64,000 nt of DNA. Source: Halomonas litopenaei. Its GTDB lineage: Bacteria > Pseudomonadota > Gammaproteobacteria > Pseudomonadales > Halomonadaceae. Shown piece by piece: positions 44,601 through 56,092 of this stretch (the first letter of the stretch is position 1; each line of letters begins with the position of its first letter). The notes below the pieces were generated by a model that was not told the origin of the DNA, searched no databases, and saw only the letters and a list, made by a program, of their open reading frames with translations. The position numbers and the translations under genes were made by a program. Where the stretch lies: assembly GCF_003045775.1 (NCBI RefSeq), contig NZ_PXNS01000004.1:434001-498000 (forward strand), given 5' to 3'.

Positions 44601-46046
44601 TCAGCCGCTGGCGGCGTGCTGCTCGGCCATCAGCCGGTAGGCGGCGAAGGCGCCTACCAGTACGCAGGCACCGATGGTCGGCAGCCAGTAGCCCTGGACA
44701 TAGGGCAGGGCACGCAGAAAGACGAAGGCGACCCCGGTCGGCGCGATGAAGCGCACCAGAAACCGCCACAGCCTGAGCCAGCTGGAGCGGGTGTGCATTT
44801 CCTTCATCGATTCGGACTGGGTCAGCGACCAGCCGGCGAACAGCGCCACCAGCAGACCGCACAGGGGCAGCGTGATGTGGGTCACCAGTTCCAGCACGGC
44901 GAAGGCGCTGCGACCGAACACGTCATGCACGGGGCTGGCCTCGGCCCAGACGTTGAAACTTGCCACCGTGGCGAGCCCCAGCCCCCAGGCCAGCACCGAC
45001 ACCAGGGCCACCGCCAGTACGCGACTGAGGTCGAAGCGCTCGACCAGATAGGCCGCGACCGGCTCGATCAGCGAGATCGCCGAGCTGATCGCGGCCCCCA
45101 GTACCAGCACGAAGAAGATGGCGCCGACCAGCGAGCCTGAAGGCATCACCGAGAATGCCAGCGGCAGTGACACGAACATCAGCCCCGGCCCTTCGTCGGC
45201 GGCAAGTCCTGCGCCGAACACCAGGGCGAAGATCGCCAGCCCCGCGATTACCGCCACCAGGGTGTCGATCAGGGCGATGGCGAAGGCGGTCAGCGTCAGC
45301 GAGGTCTCGCTGGGCATGTAGGCGCCATAGGCCATGATCGCGCCCATCCCCAGACTCAGCGTGAAGAACGACTGCCCCATCGCCTCGAGCCAGCCTTCCA
45401 GGCTCAACTCGGACAGCGAGAAGGACAGCATGAAGCGACTGGCTGCCGCCATGTCGCCGCTGGTCGCGGCGTAGAACAGCACCACCAGCAGAATGACCAG
45501 CAGGGTCGGCATCAGGATGCGCAGGGCGCTCTCCAGCCCACGATGGACACCCCGGGCGACGATGTAGGCGCAGATGGCGAGAAACAGCGTGTGGTAGAGC
45601 GTCAGCTTCAGCGGCGAGGCGATCAGGTTGGCAAAGTTGTCGGCCAGCATGGCGGCGTCGGCGTCGCGCAGTGACCCGGTCAGCATCTCGCCAAGATAGT
45701 GCAGCGCCCAGCCGCTGATCACCGAGTAGAAGCTCAGGATCAGCAGCGCGGACAGGCCACCGAGCCAGCCGATGGTCTCCCAGGCGCGGGAGGTGCGATG
45801 ACAACGGGTGAGAAAGCGCATGCCCATGATCGGGCAGCGCCGGCTGTTGCGCCCAAGCATGATCTCGGCGATCAAAATCGGGATGCCGACGGCAAAGACG
45901 CACAGCACGTAGACCAGCAGAAAGGCGCCACCACCGTGCTCGCCGGCCAGGTAGGGAAAGCGCCAGAGGTTACCCAGGCCCACCGCCGAGCCGACCGCGG
46001 CCAGCAGGAAGGTGCCTTTGTGGGTCCAGATGTTATCGCTGCTCAT
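44601..46046 (-). CDS. Sodium-dependent transporter of the NSS (SLC6-like) family
   Basis: 481 residues with about twelve helices. The Na+/substrate-site motif is GSAVGLGNLWRFPYLAGEHGGGAF in helix 1, and FYSVISGWAL marks helix 3. Bacterial relatives import amino acids such as tryptophan, tyrosine, leucine or alanine. The start at 46046 fits the family N-terminus and follows GGAAGCCCC. It lies upstream of the liv operon on the same strand, with a 105-base gap. Confidence 0.92.
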   Translation of the reverse strand: MSSDNIWTHKGTFLLAAVGSAVGLGNLWRFPYLAGEHGGGAFLLVYVLCVFAVGIPILIAEIMLGRNSRRCPIMGMRFLTRCHRTSRAWETIGWLGGLSALLILSFYSVISGWALHYLGEMLTGSLRDADAAMLADNFANLIASPLKLTLYHTLFLAICAYIVARGVHRGLESALRILMPTLLVILLVVLFYAATSGDMAAASRFMLSFSLSELSLEGWLEAMGQSFFTLSLGMGAIMAYGAYMPSETSLTLTAFAIALIDTLVAVIAGLAIFALVFGAGLAADEGPGLMFVSLPLAFSVMPSGSLVGAIFFVLVLGAAISSAISLIEPVAAYLVERFDLSRVLAVALVSVLAWGLGLATVASFNVWAEASPVHDVFGRSAFAVLELVTHITLPLCGLLVALFAGWSLTQSESMKEMHTRSSWLRLWRFLVRFIAPTGVAFVFLRALPYVQGYWLPTIGACVLVGAFAAYRLMAEQHAASG

Positions 46047-46216
46047 GGGGCTTCCGTCGACATGTCGGCGTCGAGACGCGGTAATGGCTGACCGGGCCGA
46101 GGCCCGGTCTGACATGTCAACTTTGCGATACAACCATGGCGCCTGACTAGGGGCGATGCGTTTAGCAGGCGTTGGCGGGACGGGTTTCCGTCACTGGCGG
46201 GTTCTGGAACTCGTCG

Positions 46217-46522
46217 TCAGCTGCTGGTGTGGGGAGCCAGGGCGCGGTGATCGTCGCCAAGACGCACGGTATCGCCGATCGACAGGTCGCCGATGTTCTT
46301 GGTGCGCTCGCCTGTGCGCACGGAGATCAGGGCGACCACGTCGCCGATGCTGGCGGTGTCGTCGTCGACCCTGGCTTCCACCCTGACCCTGACCGAATAG
46401 CCATGGTAGCGGCCGGCGATGATACTGCCGACGTGGGCGGTGGGGTATTCGTCGGGCTTGTCGGCGAAGTAGCGCTGAACGCTGTCAGCGCCGGGATCAT
46501 CCCATTCGACGTGCTTGTGCAT
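46217..46522 (-). CDS. Small soluble protein of unknown function
   Basis: 101 residues, acidic and beta-rich (VRVRVEARVDDDT, VVALISVRTG, GDTVRLGDD), with no signal peptide or helices long enough for a membrane. AAGGAGATACGCG precedes the ATG. The C-terminus resembles a small beta-barrel, but I do not recognise a family. It stands alone between the NSS transporter and typA. Confidence 0.65.
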   Translation of the reverse strand: MHKHVEWDDPGADSVQRYFADKPDEYPTAHVGSIIAGRYHGYSVRVRVEARVDDDTASIGDVVALISVRTGERTKNIGDLSIGDTVRLGDDHRALAPHTSS

Positions 46523-46713
46523 TCGCGTATCTCCTTGTTCGCGAAGGATGACGGTGCCCCATTAGCATAGACTGCAACTAGGGCGGTCGCCGTCTTCACC
46601 CCTAACGGTTATCAGTCTGCATCAATTGTGGCAGCGCTCGGCCCGGAAAGTTCCACTGAAGTCGCGCCATGGCCGCGCCTGGGCCTCGCCAAGCAGACGA
46701 CAATGCCCGACGG

Positions 46714-46850
46714 CCACAAACGACGACGCCCGCCATGAAGAGCCGGGCATCGCTAGAGAGGCCGCAAACAACGATGTCCGCCATGAAGAGCCGGGCATCG
46801 ATATTGTCTATACCGCAAAACAACGATGCCCACCAGGAGGCGGGCATCGA
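46714..46850 (-). terminator. Three tandem terminator hairpins downstream of typA
   Basis: Related hairpins at 46724-46752, 46772-46800 and 46824-46849 each pair CGATGCCC-type arms with GGGCATCG, and on the typA strand each is followed by a T-rich tail (TTGTTTTG, TTGTTTG, TCGTTTG). The units are about 50 bp apart and clearly copies of one sequence; the first two share ATGAAGAGCCGGGCATCG. Confidence 0.8.
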
Positions 46851-46870
46851 TGAAGCGAGAAACGCAGCGC

Positions 46871-48697
<1,827 letters not shown>

Positions 48698-48863
48698 GAC
48701 GGGATCCTGCTGGAAAAAGTGGGGCAGCATTATAGGGCCTGGGCGATGACAACGACCAGCCTTGTTGGCGCCAATCTCGGCATCGATCCTCAAGATGCTG
48801 AACTATCAAGCACCTGCGAGGCGAAAAAAGTAGGCGAAATCGGCAGAAAGGACGATCTGACGC

Positions 48864-49394
48864 TCAGGCGCGCTGCACGACCATCTTGGCGCGACAGGCC
48901 TTGAGGCGAGTGGCGAGGTCCTCTACCGCGCTCAAGTCCAGCGACGGGTCGAAGCCTCCCAGTCGATCGAACCAGGTACGTTCGACGCCCAGGGCCCGGG
49001 TCGGAGTACGTCGCAGCAGGCTGAGCAGCGATAGCGGACAGGGACGAGCGGGTCGTACCACCGGGCGCGAATCATCGCAGGCGGCTGCCATCATTCGCTC
49101 GACCCAGTGGGTGTCCAGAGGGCCGAGGCAGAAGCCGAGCATGCGTCCGTTGCTGTGGGAGGCGGCCAGGTTGAGGCGCCGCCCCATGGGCGCGGGCCGG
49201 CTGCGCACCTGGCGATAGCCGACGACGGCGTGTTCGCCCGGTTCGCCCAGTAGTGGTGGCGCCATATCGCCATCGTCGATGACGAGGATCTCGCCTCTTC
49301 CCTGGAAGAGGGCGACCTGCTGGCGTGCTTCCGCGAGCCGGCGAGGCAGTTCCTTGCCGGTAAGTCGGACATCAATGATCAAGCTGATTTTCAC
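48864..49394 (-). CDS. Divergent family 2 glycosyltransferase-like protein
   Basis: 176 residues. The order KISLIIDVR at the start, a GRGEILVIDDGD strand-loop, RRLNLAASHSNGRMLGFCLGPLDTHWVERMM, then FDRLGGFDPSLDLSAVEDLATRLKA resembles a GT-A fold GT2 enzyme, including the ED of the C-terminal motif. However, a clear DxD is missing and it is shorter than normal, so it may be degenerate or specialised. GTG start at 49394 after GGAG. Function not known. Confidence 0.6.
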   Translation of the reverse strand: MKISLIIDVRLTGKELPRRLAEARQQVALFQGRGEILVIDDGDMAPPLLGEPGEHAVVGYRQVRSRPAPMGRRLNLAASHSNGRMLGFCLGPLDTHWVERMMAAACDDSRPVVRPARPCPLSLLSLLRRTPTRALGVERTWFDRLGGFDPSLDLSAVEDLATRLKACRAKMVVQRA

Positions 49395-49570
49395 GACGAC
49401 ACTCCGAGGAGGGTGACGCCGGCCGGCAGGGGAGGCGGTCGGAGTCGAACGTAATAAAGTGTATCTTTGCGTTGCGAAAGGTTCCAGCGCCCACTGACAC
49501 CTCACGATCGGCCCGGCAGAGTTTATAGATCCTGTCACAAAGGTCCAAAGTGGTGCATCGCAGCCTTTGT

Positions 49571-49587
49571 TGCACTCTTGTGGTGCA
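49571..49587 (+). promoter_or_regulatory. NtrC binding site upstream of glnA
   Basis: TGCACTCTTGTGGTGCA is a near-perfect match to the NtrC consensus (TGCAC-N7-GTGCA). It lies about 140 bases upstream of the sigma-54 promoter, a normal distance for an enhancer. Confidence 0.85.
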
Positions 49588-49708
49588 TTAGGCGGCGACT
49601 CCTGTAGACGGTGGGCCTTTGTGCCCTAAGCTGGCGCAAAGGGCCTGTTTGGATAAAAAAGATGTGAAACAATGGGTTGAGATTTTTTTGGTCGATGCTG
49701 GTGCAATG

Positions 49709-49725
49709 CTGGCACGCAATCTGCA
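49709..49725 (+). promoter_or_regulatory. Sigma-54 promoter of glnA
   Basis: CTGGCACGCAATCTGCA matches the -24/-12 consensus TGGCACG-N4-TTGCA, with C replacing one T at -12. Spacing is correct. Transcription should start near 49736. Confidence 0.8.
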
Positions 49726-49908
49726 TTGTGGTTGGCAGTGTCATCGTGTCGCGCACGTTGCCATGGGCAGTGTCCCGGGAGCGTGCTACAAAGGATCCCG
49801 GTACCCCTTTTGTTCCCTGGATCATCCCCCGTTTCAAACCGGTGACATGGGATTGGCGCCGTTGCGCAACGCTCGAGTCACGAGACAAGTTCCACTCTGG
49901 AGGACCAC

Positions 49909-51315
49909 ATGTCAGACAAGACCCTCGCCCTGATCAACGAACATGATGTGAAGTGGGTTGACCTGCGCTTCACCGATACCCGCGGTAAAGAGCAGCACGT
50001 CACCATTCCGGCCGCCGAGGTCGACGAAGAGTTCTTCGAGAATGGCCAGATGTTCGATGGTTCCTCCATCAACGGCTGGAAGGGCATCAACGAGTCCGAC
50101 ATGATCCTGCGTCCGGAGGACGGCACCGGCTTCCTCGACCCCTTCACCGAAGACGCGACCCTGATCCTGCGTTGCGACATCATCGAGCCGGCCACCATGC
50201 AGGGCTACGAGCGGGATCCGCGCTCCATCGCCAAGCGCGCCGAGGCCTTCCTGCAGTCCTCTGGCCTGGGCGACACCGCCTTCTTCGGCCCCGAGCCCGA
50301 GTTCTTCATCTTCGACGAGGTGCACTGGAAGGCCGATATCGAAGGCGCCATGTACAAGATCAGCTCCGAAGAGGGTGCCTGGTCCACCGACCGCGCCGTC
50401 GAAGGTGGCAACCTCGGTCACCGTCCGCGGGTCAAGGGCGGCTACTTCCCGGTTCCGCCGGTGGACAGCTTCCATGACATGCGCGGTGCCATGTGCAACA
50501 CCCTCGAGGCCATCGGTCAGAAGGTCGAGGTGCACCACCACGAGGTGTCCAACGCCGGCCAGAACGAGATCGGTGTTGCCTTCAACACCCTGGTCAAGAA
50601 GGCCGACGAAGTTCAGGAAATGAAGTACGTGATCCACAATGTGGCTCACGCCTACGGCAAGACCGCCACCTTCATGCCCAAGCCGCTGGTCGGCGACAAC
50701 GGCAGCGGCATGCACGTCCACCAGTCATTCTGGAAGGACGGCCAGAACCAGTTTGCCGGTGACGAGTACGCCGGTCTGTCTGAAATGGCGCTTTACTACA
50801 TCGGCGGTATCATCAAGCACGCCCGCGCCCTGAACGCCTTCACCAACGCTTCTACCAACTCCTACAAGCGTCTGGTGCCGGGCTTCGAAGCGCCGGTCAT
50901 GCTGGCCTACAGCGCCCGTAACCGTTCTGCTTCCATCCGTATCCCGTACACCGCAAGCCCGAAGGGCAAGCGTGTCGAGGCGCGTTTCCCCGACCCGACC
51001 GCCAACCCCTACCTGTGCTTCGCGGCGATGCTGATGGCCGGTATCGACGGCATCAAGAACAAGATCCACCCCGGCGACGCCATGGACAAGAACCTCTATG
51101 ACCTGCCGCCGGAAGAAGGCAAGGCCATCCCGACCGTGGCCGAGAGCCTCGACCAGGCGCTGGCAGCCCTCGACGAGGACCGCAGCTTCCTGACCGAAGG
51201 TGGCGTCTTCACCGACGACATGATCGACGCTTACATCGAGCTCAAGAACGAGGACGTCGAGCGCCTGCGCATGGCGACCCACCCGATCGAGTTCGACATG
51301 TACTACAGCTGCTGA
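49909..51315 (+). CDS. glnA: Type I glutamine synthetase
   Basis: 468 residues; makes glutamine from glutamate, ammonia and ATP as a dodecamer. Signature segments are [12 protein letters not shown], the metal-binding [29 protein letters not shown] near the ATP site and [27 protein letters not shown]. The C-terminal NLYDLPPEE region has the adenylylatable Tyr of GSI-beta enzymes. CTGGAGGACCAC precedes the ATG. Regulation by NtrC and sigma-54 is supported by upstream sites. Confidence 0.98.
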   Translation: MSDKTLALINEHDVKWVDLRFTDTRGKEQHVTIPAAEVDEEFFENGQMFDGSSINGWKGINESDMILRPEDGTGFLDPFTEDATLILRCDIIEPATMQGYERDPRSIAKRAEAFLQSSGLGDTAFFGPEPEFFIFDEVHWKADIEGAMYKISSEEGAWSTDRAVEGGNLGHRPRVKGGYFPVPPVDSFHDMRGAMCNTLEAIGQKVEVHHHEVSNAGQNEIGVAFNTLVKKADEVQEMKYVIHNVAHAYGKTATFMPKPLVGDNGSGMHVHQSFWKDGQNQFAGDEYAGLSEMALYYIGGIIKHARALNAFTNASTNSYKRLVPGFEAPVMLAYSARNRSASIRIPYTASPKGKRVEARFPDPTANPYLCFAAMLMAGIDGIKNKIHPGDAMDKNLYDLPPEEGKAIPTVAESLDQALAALDEDRSFLTEGGVFTDDMIDAYIELKNEDVERLRMATHPIEFDMYYSC

Positions 51316-51340
51316 TCGGCATAGCGCCTCGTGCGTTCCG

Positions 51341-51374
51341 TCGGCCCCGCGATGATCGCGGGGCCGATTTTTTT
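51341..51374 (+). terminator. Rho-independent terminator after glnA
   Basis: TCGGCCCCGCGA pairs with TCGCGGGGCCGA with a very short loop and is followed by eight T residues, 26 bases after the glnA stop. Confidence 0.93.
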
Positions 51375-51467
51375 TGCGCGGGCCTTGCGCCTGGGCAAGG
51401 GATCCCCTTGGCGCGGGTCGTGGCTGACGTCATCCTCGTCAGGGGAAGGTCGGCGAGGGCAATCACG

Positions 51468-52121
51468 ATGATGCAGCGGTGGACGCGCAGGGCAGGCCGG
51501 GAGAGGGGCGAGAGCGCTCCCTCGTCGCCGAGTCGACCGTCACTGATGGCCATTGCCTTGCTGGCAGCGTCCGGGCTGGCGTTGCCGGTGGCAGAAACCG
51601 TGCCGGCGAGCACCATCTATCGCAGTGTCGGTCCCGACGGCGTCGTGCGCTACAGCGATACGCCCTCGGTCGGCGCCCGCGCGCTGGCACCGCCGCCGTT
51701 GTCCAGCGCCCCTGCGCTGGATGTGGCGGCGCCCTCCAGGCCGACGGCGCCTTCAGTAGCAGGCCCGGATAGCGACGCCGATGTCTTCCAGCCCCACGAT
51801 GTCCTGGCCATCGCCTCTCCGGCGGATGGCAGCGTGTTGCCCACGGGGGCCGGGGGAAGATTGAAGGTGCTGGCCGCGATCAGCCCGCCTCCGGCGACGG
51901 GGGATCGCCTCGGCCTGGAGGTCGACGGTGTGCTCGCCACCAGCGTCACCGGCATCGGCCCACTGTGGCTCACCAATCTGGAGCGTGGCGAGCATCGCCT
52001 GGGCCTGGTGGTGCTGGCCCCGTCGGGAGAGGTGCGTCAACGCAGTGCCGATATCGTCATCCACGTACAGCGCGCAAGCCGCCTGCTTCCCGCCAACCCC
52101 CTTCGTCCTGCGCCGCCTTGA
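51468..52121 (+). CDS. DUF4124 domain exported protein
   Basis: 217 residues. A basic N-terminus and hydrophobic stretch (IALLAASGLALPVAE) form a signal peptide, followed directly by the DUF4124 motif TIYRSVGPDGVVRYSDTP. The C-terminal part (about 105-200) looks like a beta-sandwich with a final IVIHVQRAS. Location between glnA and ntrB is conserved in many gammaproteobacteria. The start is uncertain: 51468 has a modest ribosome site and 51546 would also leave a signal peptide. Function unknown. Confidence 0.75.
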   Translation: MMQRWTRRAGRERGESAPSSPSRPSLMAIALLAASGLALPVAETVPASTIYRSVGPDGVVRYSDTPSVGARALAPPPLSSAPALDVAAPSRPTAPSVAGPDSDADVFQPHDVLAIASPADGSVLPTGAGGRLKVLAAISPPPATGDRLGLEVDGVLATSVTGIGPLWLTNLERGEHRLGLVVLAPSGEVRQRSADIVIHVQRASRLLPANPLRPAPP

Positions 52122-52170
52122 CCCGCGATCTGCGGGCCTTGTGCGGACAGTGATCCAGGCGAGACTGCCC

Positions 52171-52187
52171 TGCACCAGGTTGGTGCA
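52171..52187 (+). promoter_or_regulatory. NtrC binding site upstream of ntrB
   Basis: TGCACCAGGTTGGTGCA is a nearly perfect NtrC palindrome (TGCACCA / TGGTGCA). A half site TGGTGCG lies 7 bases further on. It should autoregulate ntrBC. Confidence 0.88.
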
Positions 52188-52284
52188 CTAAAATGGTGCG
52201 TAGGTGCGCCGACGGTGACCCGCCTCCTCGACAAAAGCACCGTCCTGGCGCCTGCGCGGCGGGAGTGTGCCACTGGCACCAAGG

Positions 52285-52301
52285 CTGGCCCGCTTCTTGC
52301 T
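52285..52301 (+). promoter_or_regulatory. Sigma-54 promoter candidate of ntrBC
   Basis: CTGGCCCGCTTCTTGCT matches TGGCACG-N4-TTGCT with one change at the -24 element. It lies about 100 bases after the NtrC site and 120 before ntrB. Confidence 0.65.
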
Positions 52302-52420
52302 TTGAATGTTGTTGTCTGACGCCTGCTCGAGGCCGAGACCTGGACCGCCACCATGGAATGCCGGCTTGGCGCCGTGGCGGCCTCTATCGAGTGGGCGCTT
52401 TGCCCCATCAGGATGGACCC

Positions 52421-53462
52421 ATGACGCCTGGCATCATCGAACACCTCACAACTGCGGTCATGCTGCTCGACGGCGAGCTGCGACCGACCTGGATGAACCC
52501 GGCGGCCGAGACCCTGCTGGCGGTCAGCGCCAGTCGGGTTGCCGGCGTGGCGCTGACCGACTGGCTCAGCGGCGAGGATGATATCGCCGAGGTGCTGATA
52601 CGTGCCCGGGATGGGCAGCATCCCTATACCCAGCGGGAGGCGCGGCTGGTCCTCGCCGGTGGAGACCCCCTGACGGTGGACTACACCGTGACGCCGCTGT
52701 CGCCTGACGAGCTGCTGCTGGAGATGGAACCACGGGATCGGCTGTTGCGAATTTCCCGCGAGGAAGCGCTGCAGTCGCGCCAGGAAACCATGAAGGTGCT
52801 GGCGCGGGGGCTGGCCCACGAGGTCAAGAACCCCCTGGGGGGGATTCGTGGCGCGGCGCAATTGCTCGAGCGTGACCTGGAGCAGACGCCGGCGCTCAAG
52901 GAGTACACCCGGATCATCATCGAAGAGGTGGATCGGCTCCGGGATCTGGTCGATTCCATGCTCGGGCCCAACCGGGTGAGTCGGCGAGAGCCGCTGAACA
53001 TCCACCGGGTGCTGGAGCGGGTACGCGCGCTGCTATTGGTCGAGCAGCCGCGGGTGAGCATCGAGCGCGACTATGATCCCAGCCTGCCAGAGTTGACCGG
53101 CGATGAAGCCCAGTTGATCCAGGCGGTGCTCAATGTGGCCCGCAACGCCGTCCAGGCGCTGGTCGAGTCCGAGACGCCGAACCCGGTGATGACCCTGAGG
53201 ACTCGCGCACGCCGCCAGTTCACCCTGGGCGCCCAGCGCCATCGTCTGGTCTGCGACGTCAGCGTGATCGACAACGGCCCGGGCGTCCCCGAGACGCTGC
53301 GCGAGACCCTGTTCTATCCGATGGTGTCCGGTCGTGCCGAGGGCAGCGGCCTGGGGCTGTCGATCGCCCAGTCGGTGCTGCACCAGCACGAAGGGCTGAT
53401 CGAATGCGAGTCCGAGCCCGGACGCACCGAATTCCGTCTGTTGATTCCCCTGGAGATGAGTC

Positions 53463-53470
<8 letters not shown>
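52421..53470 (+). CDS. glnL: Nitrogen regulation sensor kinase NtrB
   Basis: 349 residues: an N-terminal PAS domain (residues 5-110; MNPAAETLL), the phosphoacceptor H-box GLAHEVKNPLGGIRGAAQLL and an ATPase domain with N-box NVARNAVQAL, G1 DNGPGVP and G2 GSGLGLSIAQSV. It is soluble, phosphorylates NtrC under nitrogen limitation and is controlled by PII. Start at 52421 follows CAGGATGGACCC. The end overlaps ntrC by eight bases. Confidence 0.96.
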
Positions 53471-54878
<1,408 letters not shown>

Positions 54879-55045
54879 GCGGGCCGGGGCGGCGAGTCCG
54901 GGGGGCACTGGTTTAACCAGCCTGCCCGGACCGGCCTACCCCAAGGGGCATATCATCAGCCTGTTATCGGTGGCCTAGAGTGGTGGCGACGTTGCACCGC
55001 TACTCTCGGCGTCGGGGGTAGCGTCACGATTCTGAGGCCTACCCC

Positions 55046-56014
55046 ATGAACCTTTCACGCTCTCGTCGGCTTGGCCTGGTGGCCATGTCGCTGGTTTTCA
55101 TCTCGAGCCTCTCGCTTGCCCAGGAGCGGTCCTCGCCACGCACCGTACCGGCCAACAGTGAGCCCGCTGCCAGCAGCGAGGATCTTGCTGCCATCGCCAA
55201 GGAAACTACCAACCCGGTGGGATCGGCCTGGATGCTGTGGATGCAGAACGACTATACCCACCTGGACGGCGACGACTTCGACGGTCGCTGGTCCAATTCC
55301 TTCAAGTTCCAGCCGGTCATGTCCTTCCCCTTCGAGATGGCAGACGACAACTGGAACCTGGTGGTGCGCCCGGTGTTCCAGTACAACTCGAGCCCGATGG
55401 ACGAGAGCTTCGGTACCCTGGCCCGGGGCGGCAGCCCGCTGGACATCGATCCCGACGAGTGGAGCCGCAATGCCCCCCATCGCGGGCGTACCGAGGGCCT
55501 GGGTGACACCGCCCTGGTGACCCTGGCTGGTCCGGCCCGCGCCGACGGCGTCATCTGGGGCCTGGGGCTGACCCAGATCTTCCCCACCGCCGAGCATGAC
55601 GTGCTGGGCCAGGGCAAGTTCCAGGCCGGCCCGGCGGCTCTGATCGCGCGCCTGGCGCCCAATCCCGGTGGCTGGAACATGGGCCTGCTGGCTCAGCACT
55701 GGTGGTCCTACGCCGGAGAAGATGACCGCGAGCACACCAGCCAGACCGATCTGCAGTACTTCCTCAACTACCGGCTCAGCGGCACCGAACTGGTGGGCAT
55801 GACACCCAACGTGCGCATCAACTGGGAGGCCGACAGCGGCGAGAAGGTCAACTTCCCGATCGGCCTGGGCTATTCCAACGTGGTCCGCATGGGCAGCACC
55901 CCGGTTCGCCTGGCCGCCGAGATCCAGCACAGCGTGATCCGCGGTGATGAGTGGGATGCGGACTGGAACTTCCGCTTGATGTTCATCCCGGTGGTCAAGA
56001 ACCCGTTCATGTAA
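55046..56014 (+). CDS. Exported beta-barrel-like outer-membrane protein (Phenol_MetA_deg/transporter-like)
   Basis: 322 residues with a signal peptide (cut near LSLAQE). The mature protein has many amphipathic strands rich in W/Y/F, e.g. WSNSFKFQPVMSFPFEM, NWNLVVRPVFQYNS, WGLGLTQIFPTAEH and NVRINWEAD, ending in NPFM. This resembles the PF13557-type outer-membrane proteins often called transporter or neuromedin-U-like. Role unknown. Terminator downstream. Confidence 0.75.
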   Translation: MNLSRSRRLGLVAMSLVFISSLSLAQERSSPRTVPANSEPAASSEDLAAIAKETTNPVGSAWMLWMQNDYTHLDGDDFDGRWSNSFKFQPVMSFPFEMADDNWNLVVRPVFQYNSSPMDESFGTLARGGSPLDIDPDEWSRNAPHRGRTEGLGDTALVTLAGPARADGVIWGLGLTQIFPTAEHDVLGQGKFQAGPAALIARLAPNPGGWNMGLLAQHWWSYAGEDDREHTSQTDLQYFLNYRLSGTELVGMTPNVRINWEADSGEKVNFPIGLGYSNVVRMGSTPVRLAAEIQHSVIRGDEWDADWNFRLMFIPVVKNPFM

Positions 56015-56035
56015 CGGCGCTGGCAGCCTACGCAA

Positions 56036-56061
56036 AGGGGCCCCGCCATGGCGGGGCCCCT
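56036..56061. terminator. Bidirectional terminator hairpin
   Basis: AGGGGCCCCGCC pairs with GGCGGGGCCCCT around AT. It sits between the outer-membrane protein gene and the convergent aminopeptidase gene. T-tracts are weak. Confidence 0.7.
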
Positions 56062-56092
56062 GTGCATCTGCGGCCGACCAGCAGGCCCGCTA

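Larger units (their letters stand above)
49395..49908. other. 514-base control region upstream of glnA
   Basis: Contains an NtrC site (49571-49587), an extra half site (TGGTGCA near 49551-49557), a sigma-54-type promoter (49709-49725) and a long leader of about 170 bases. No convincing ORF. Confidence 0.75.
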
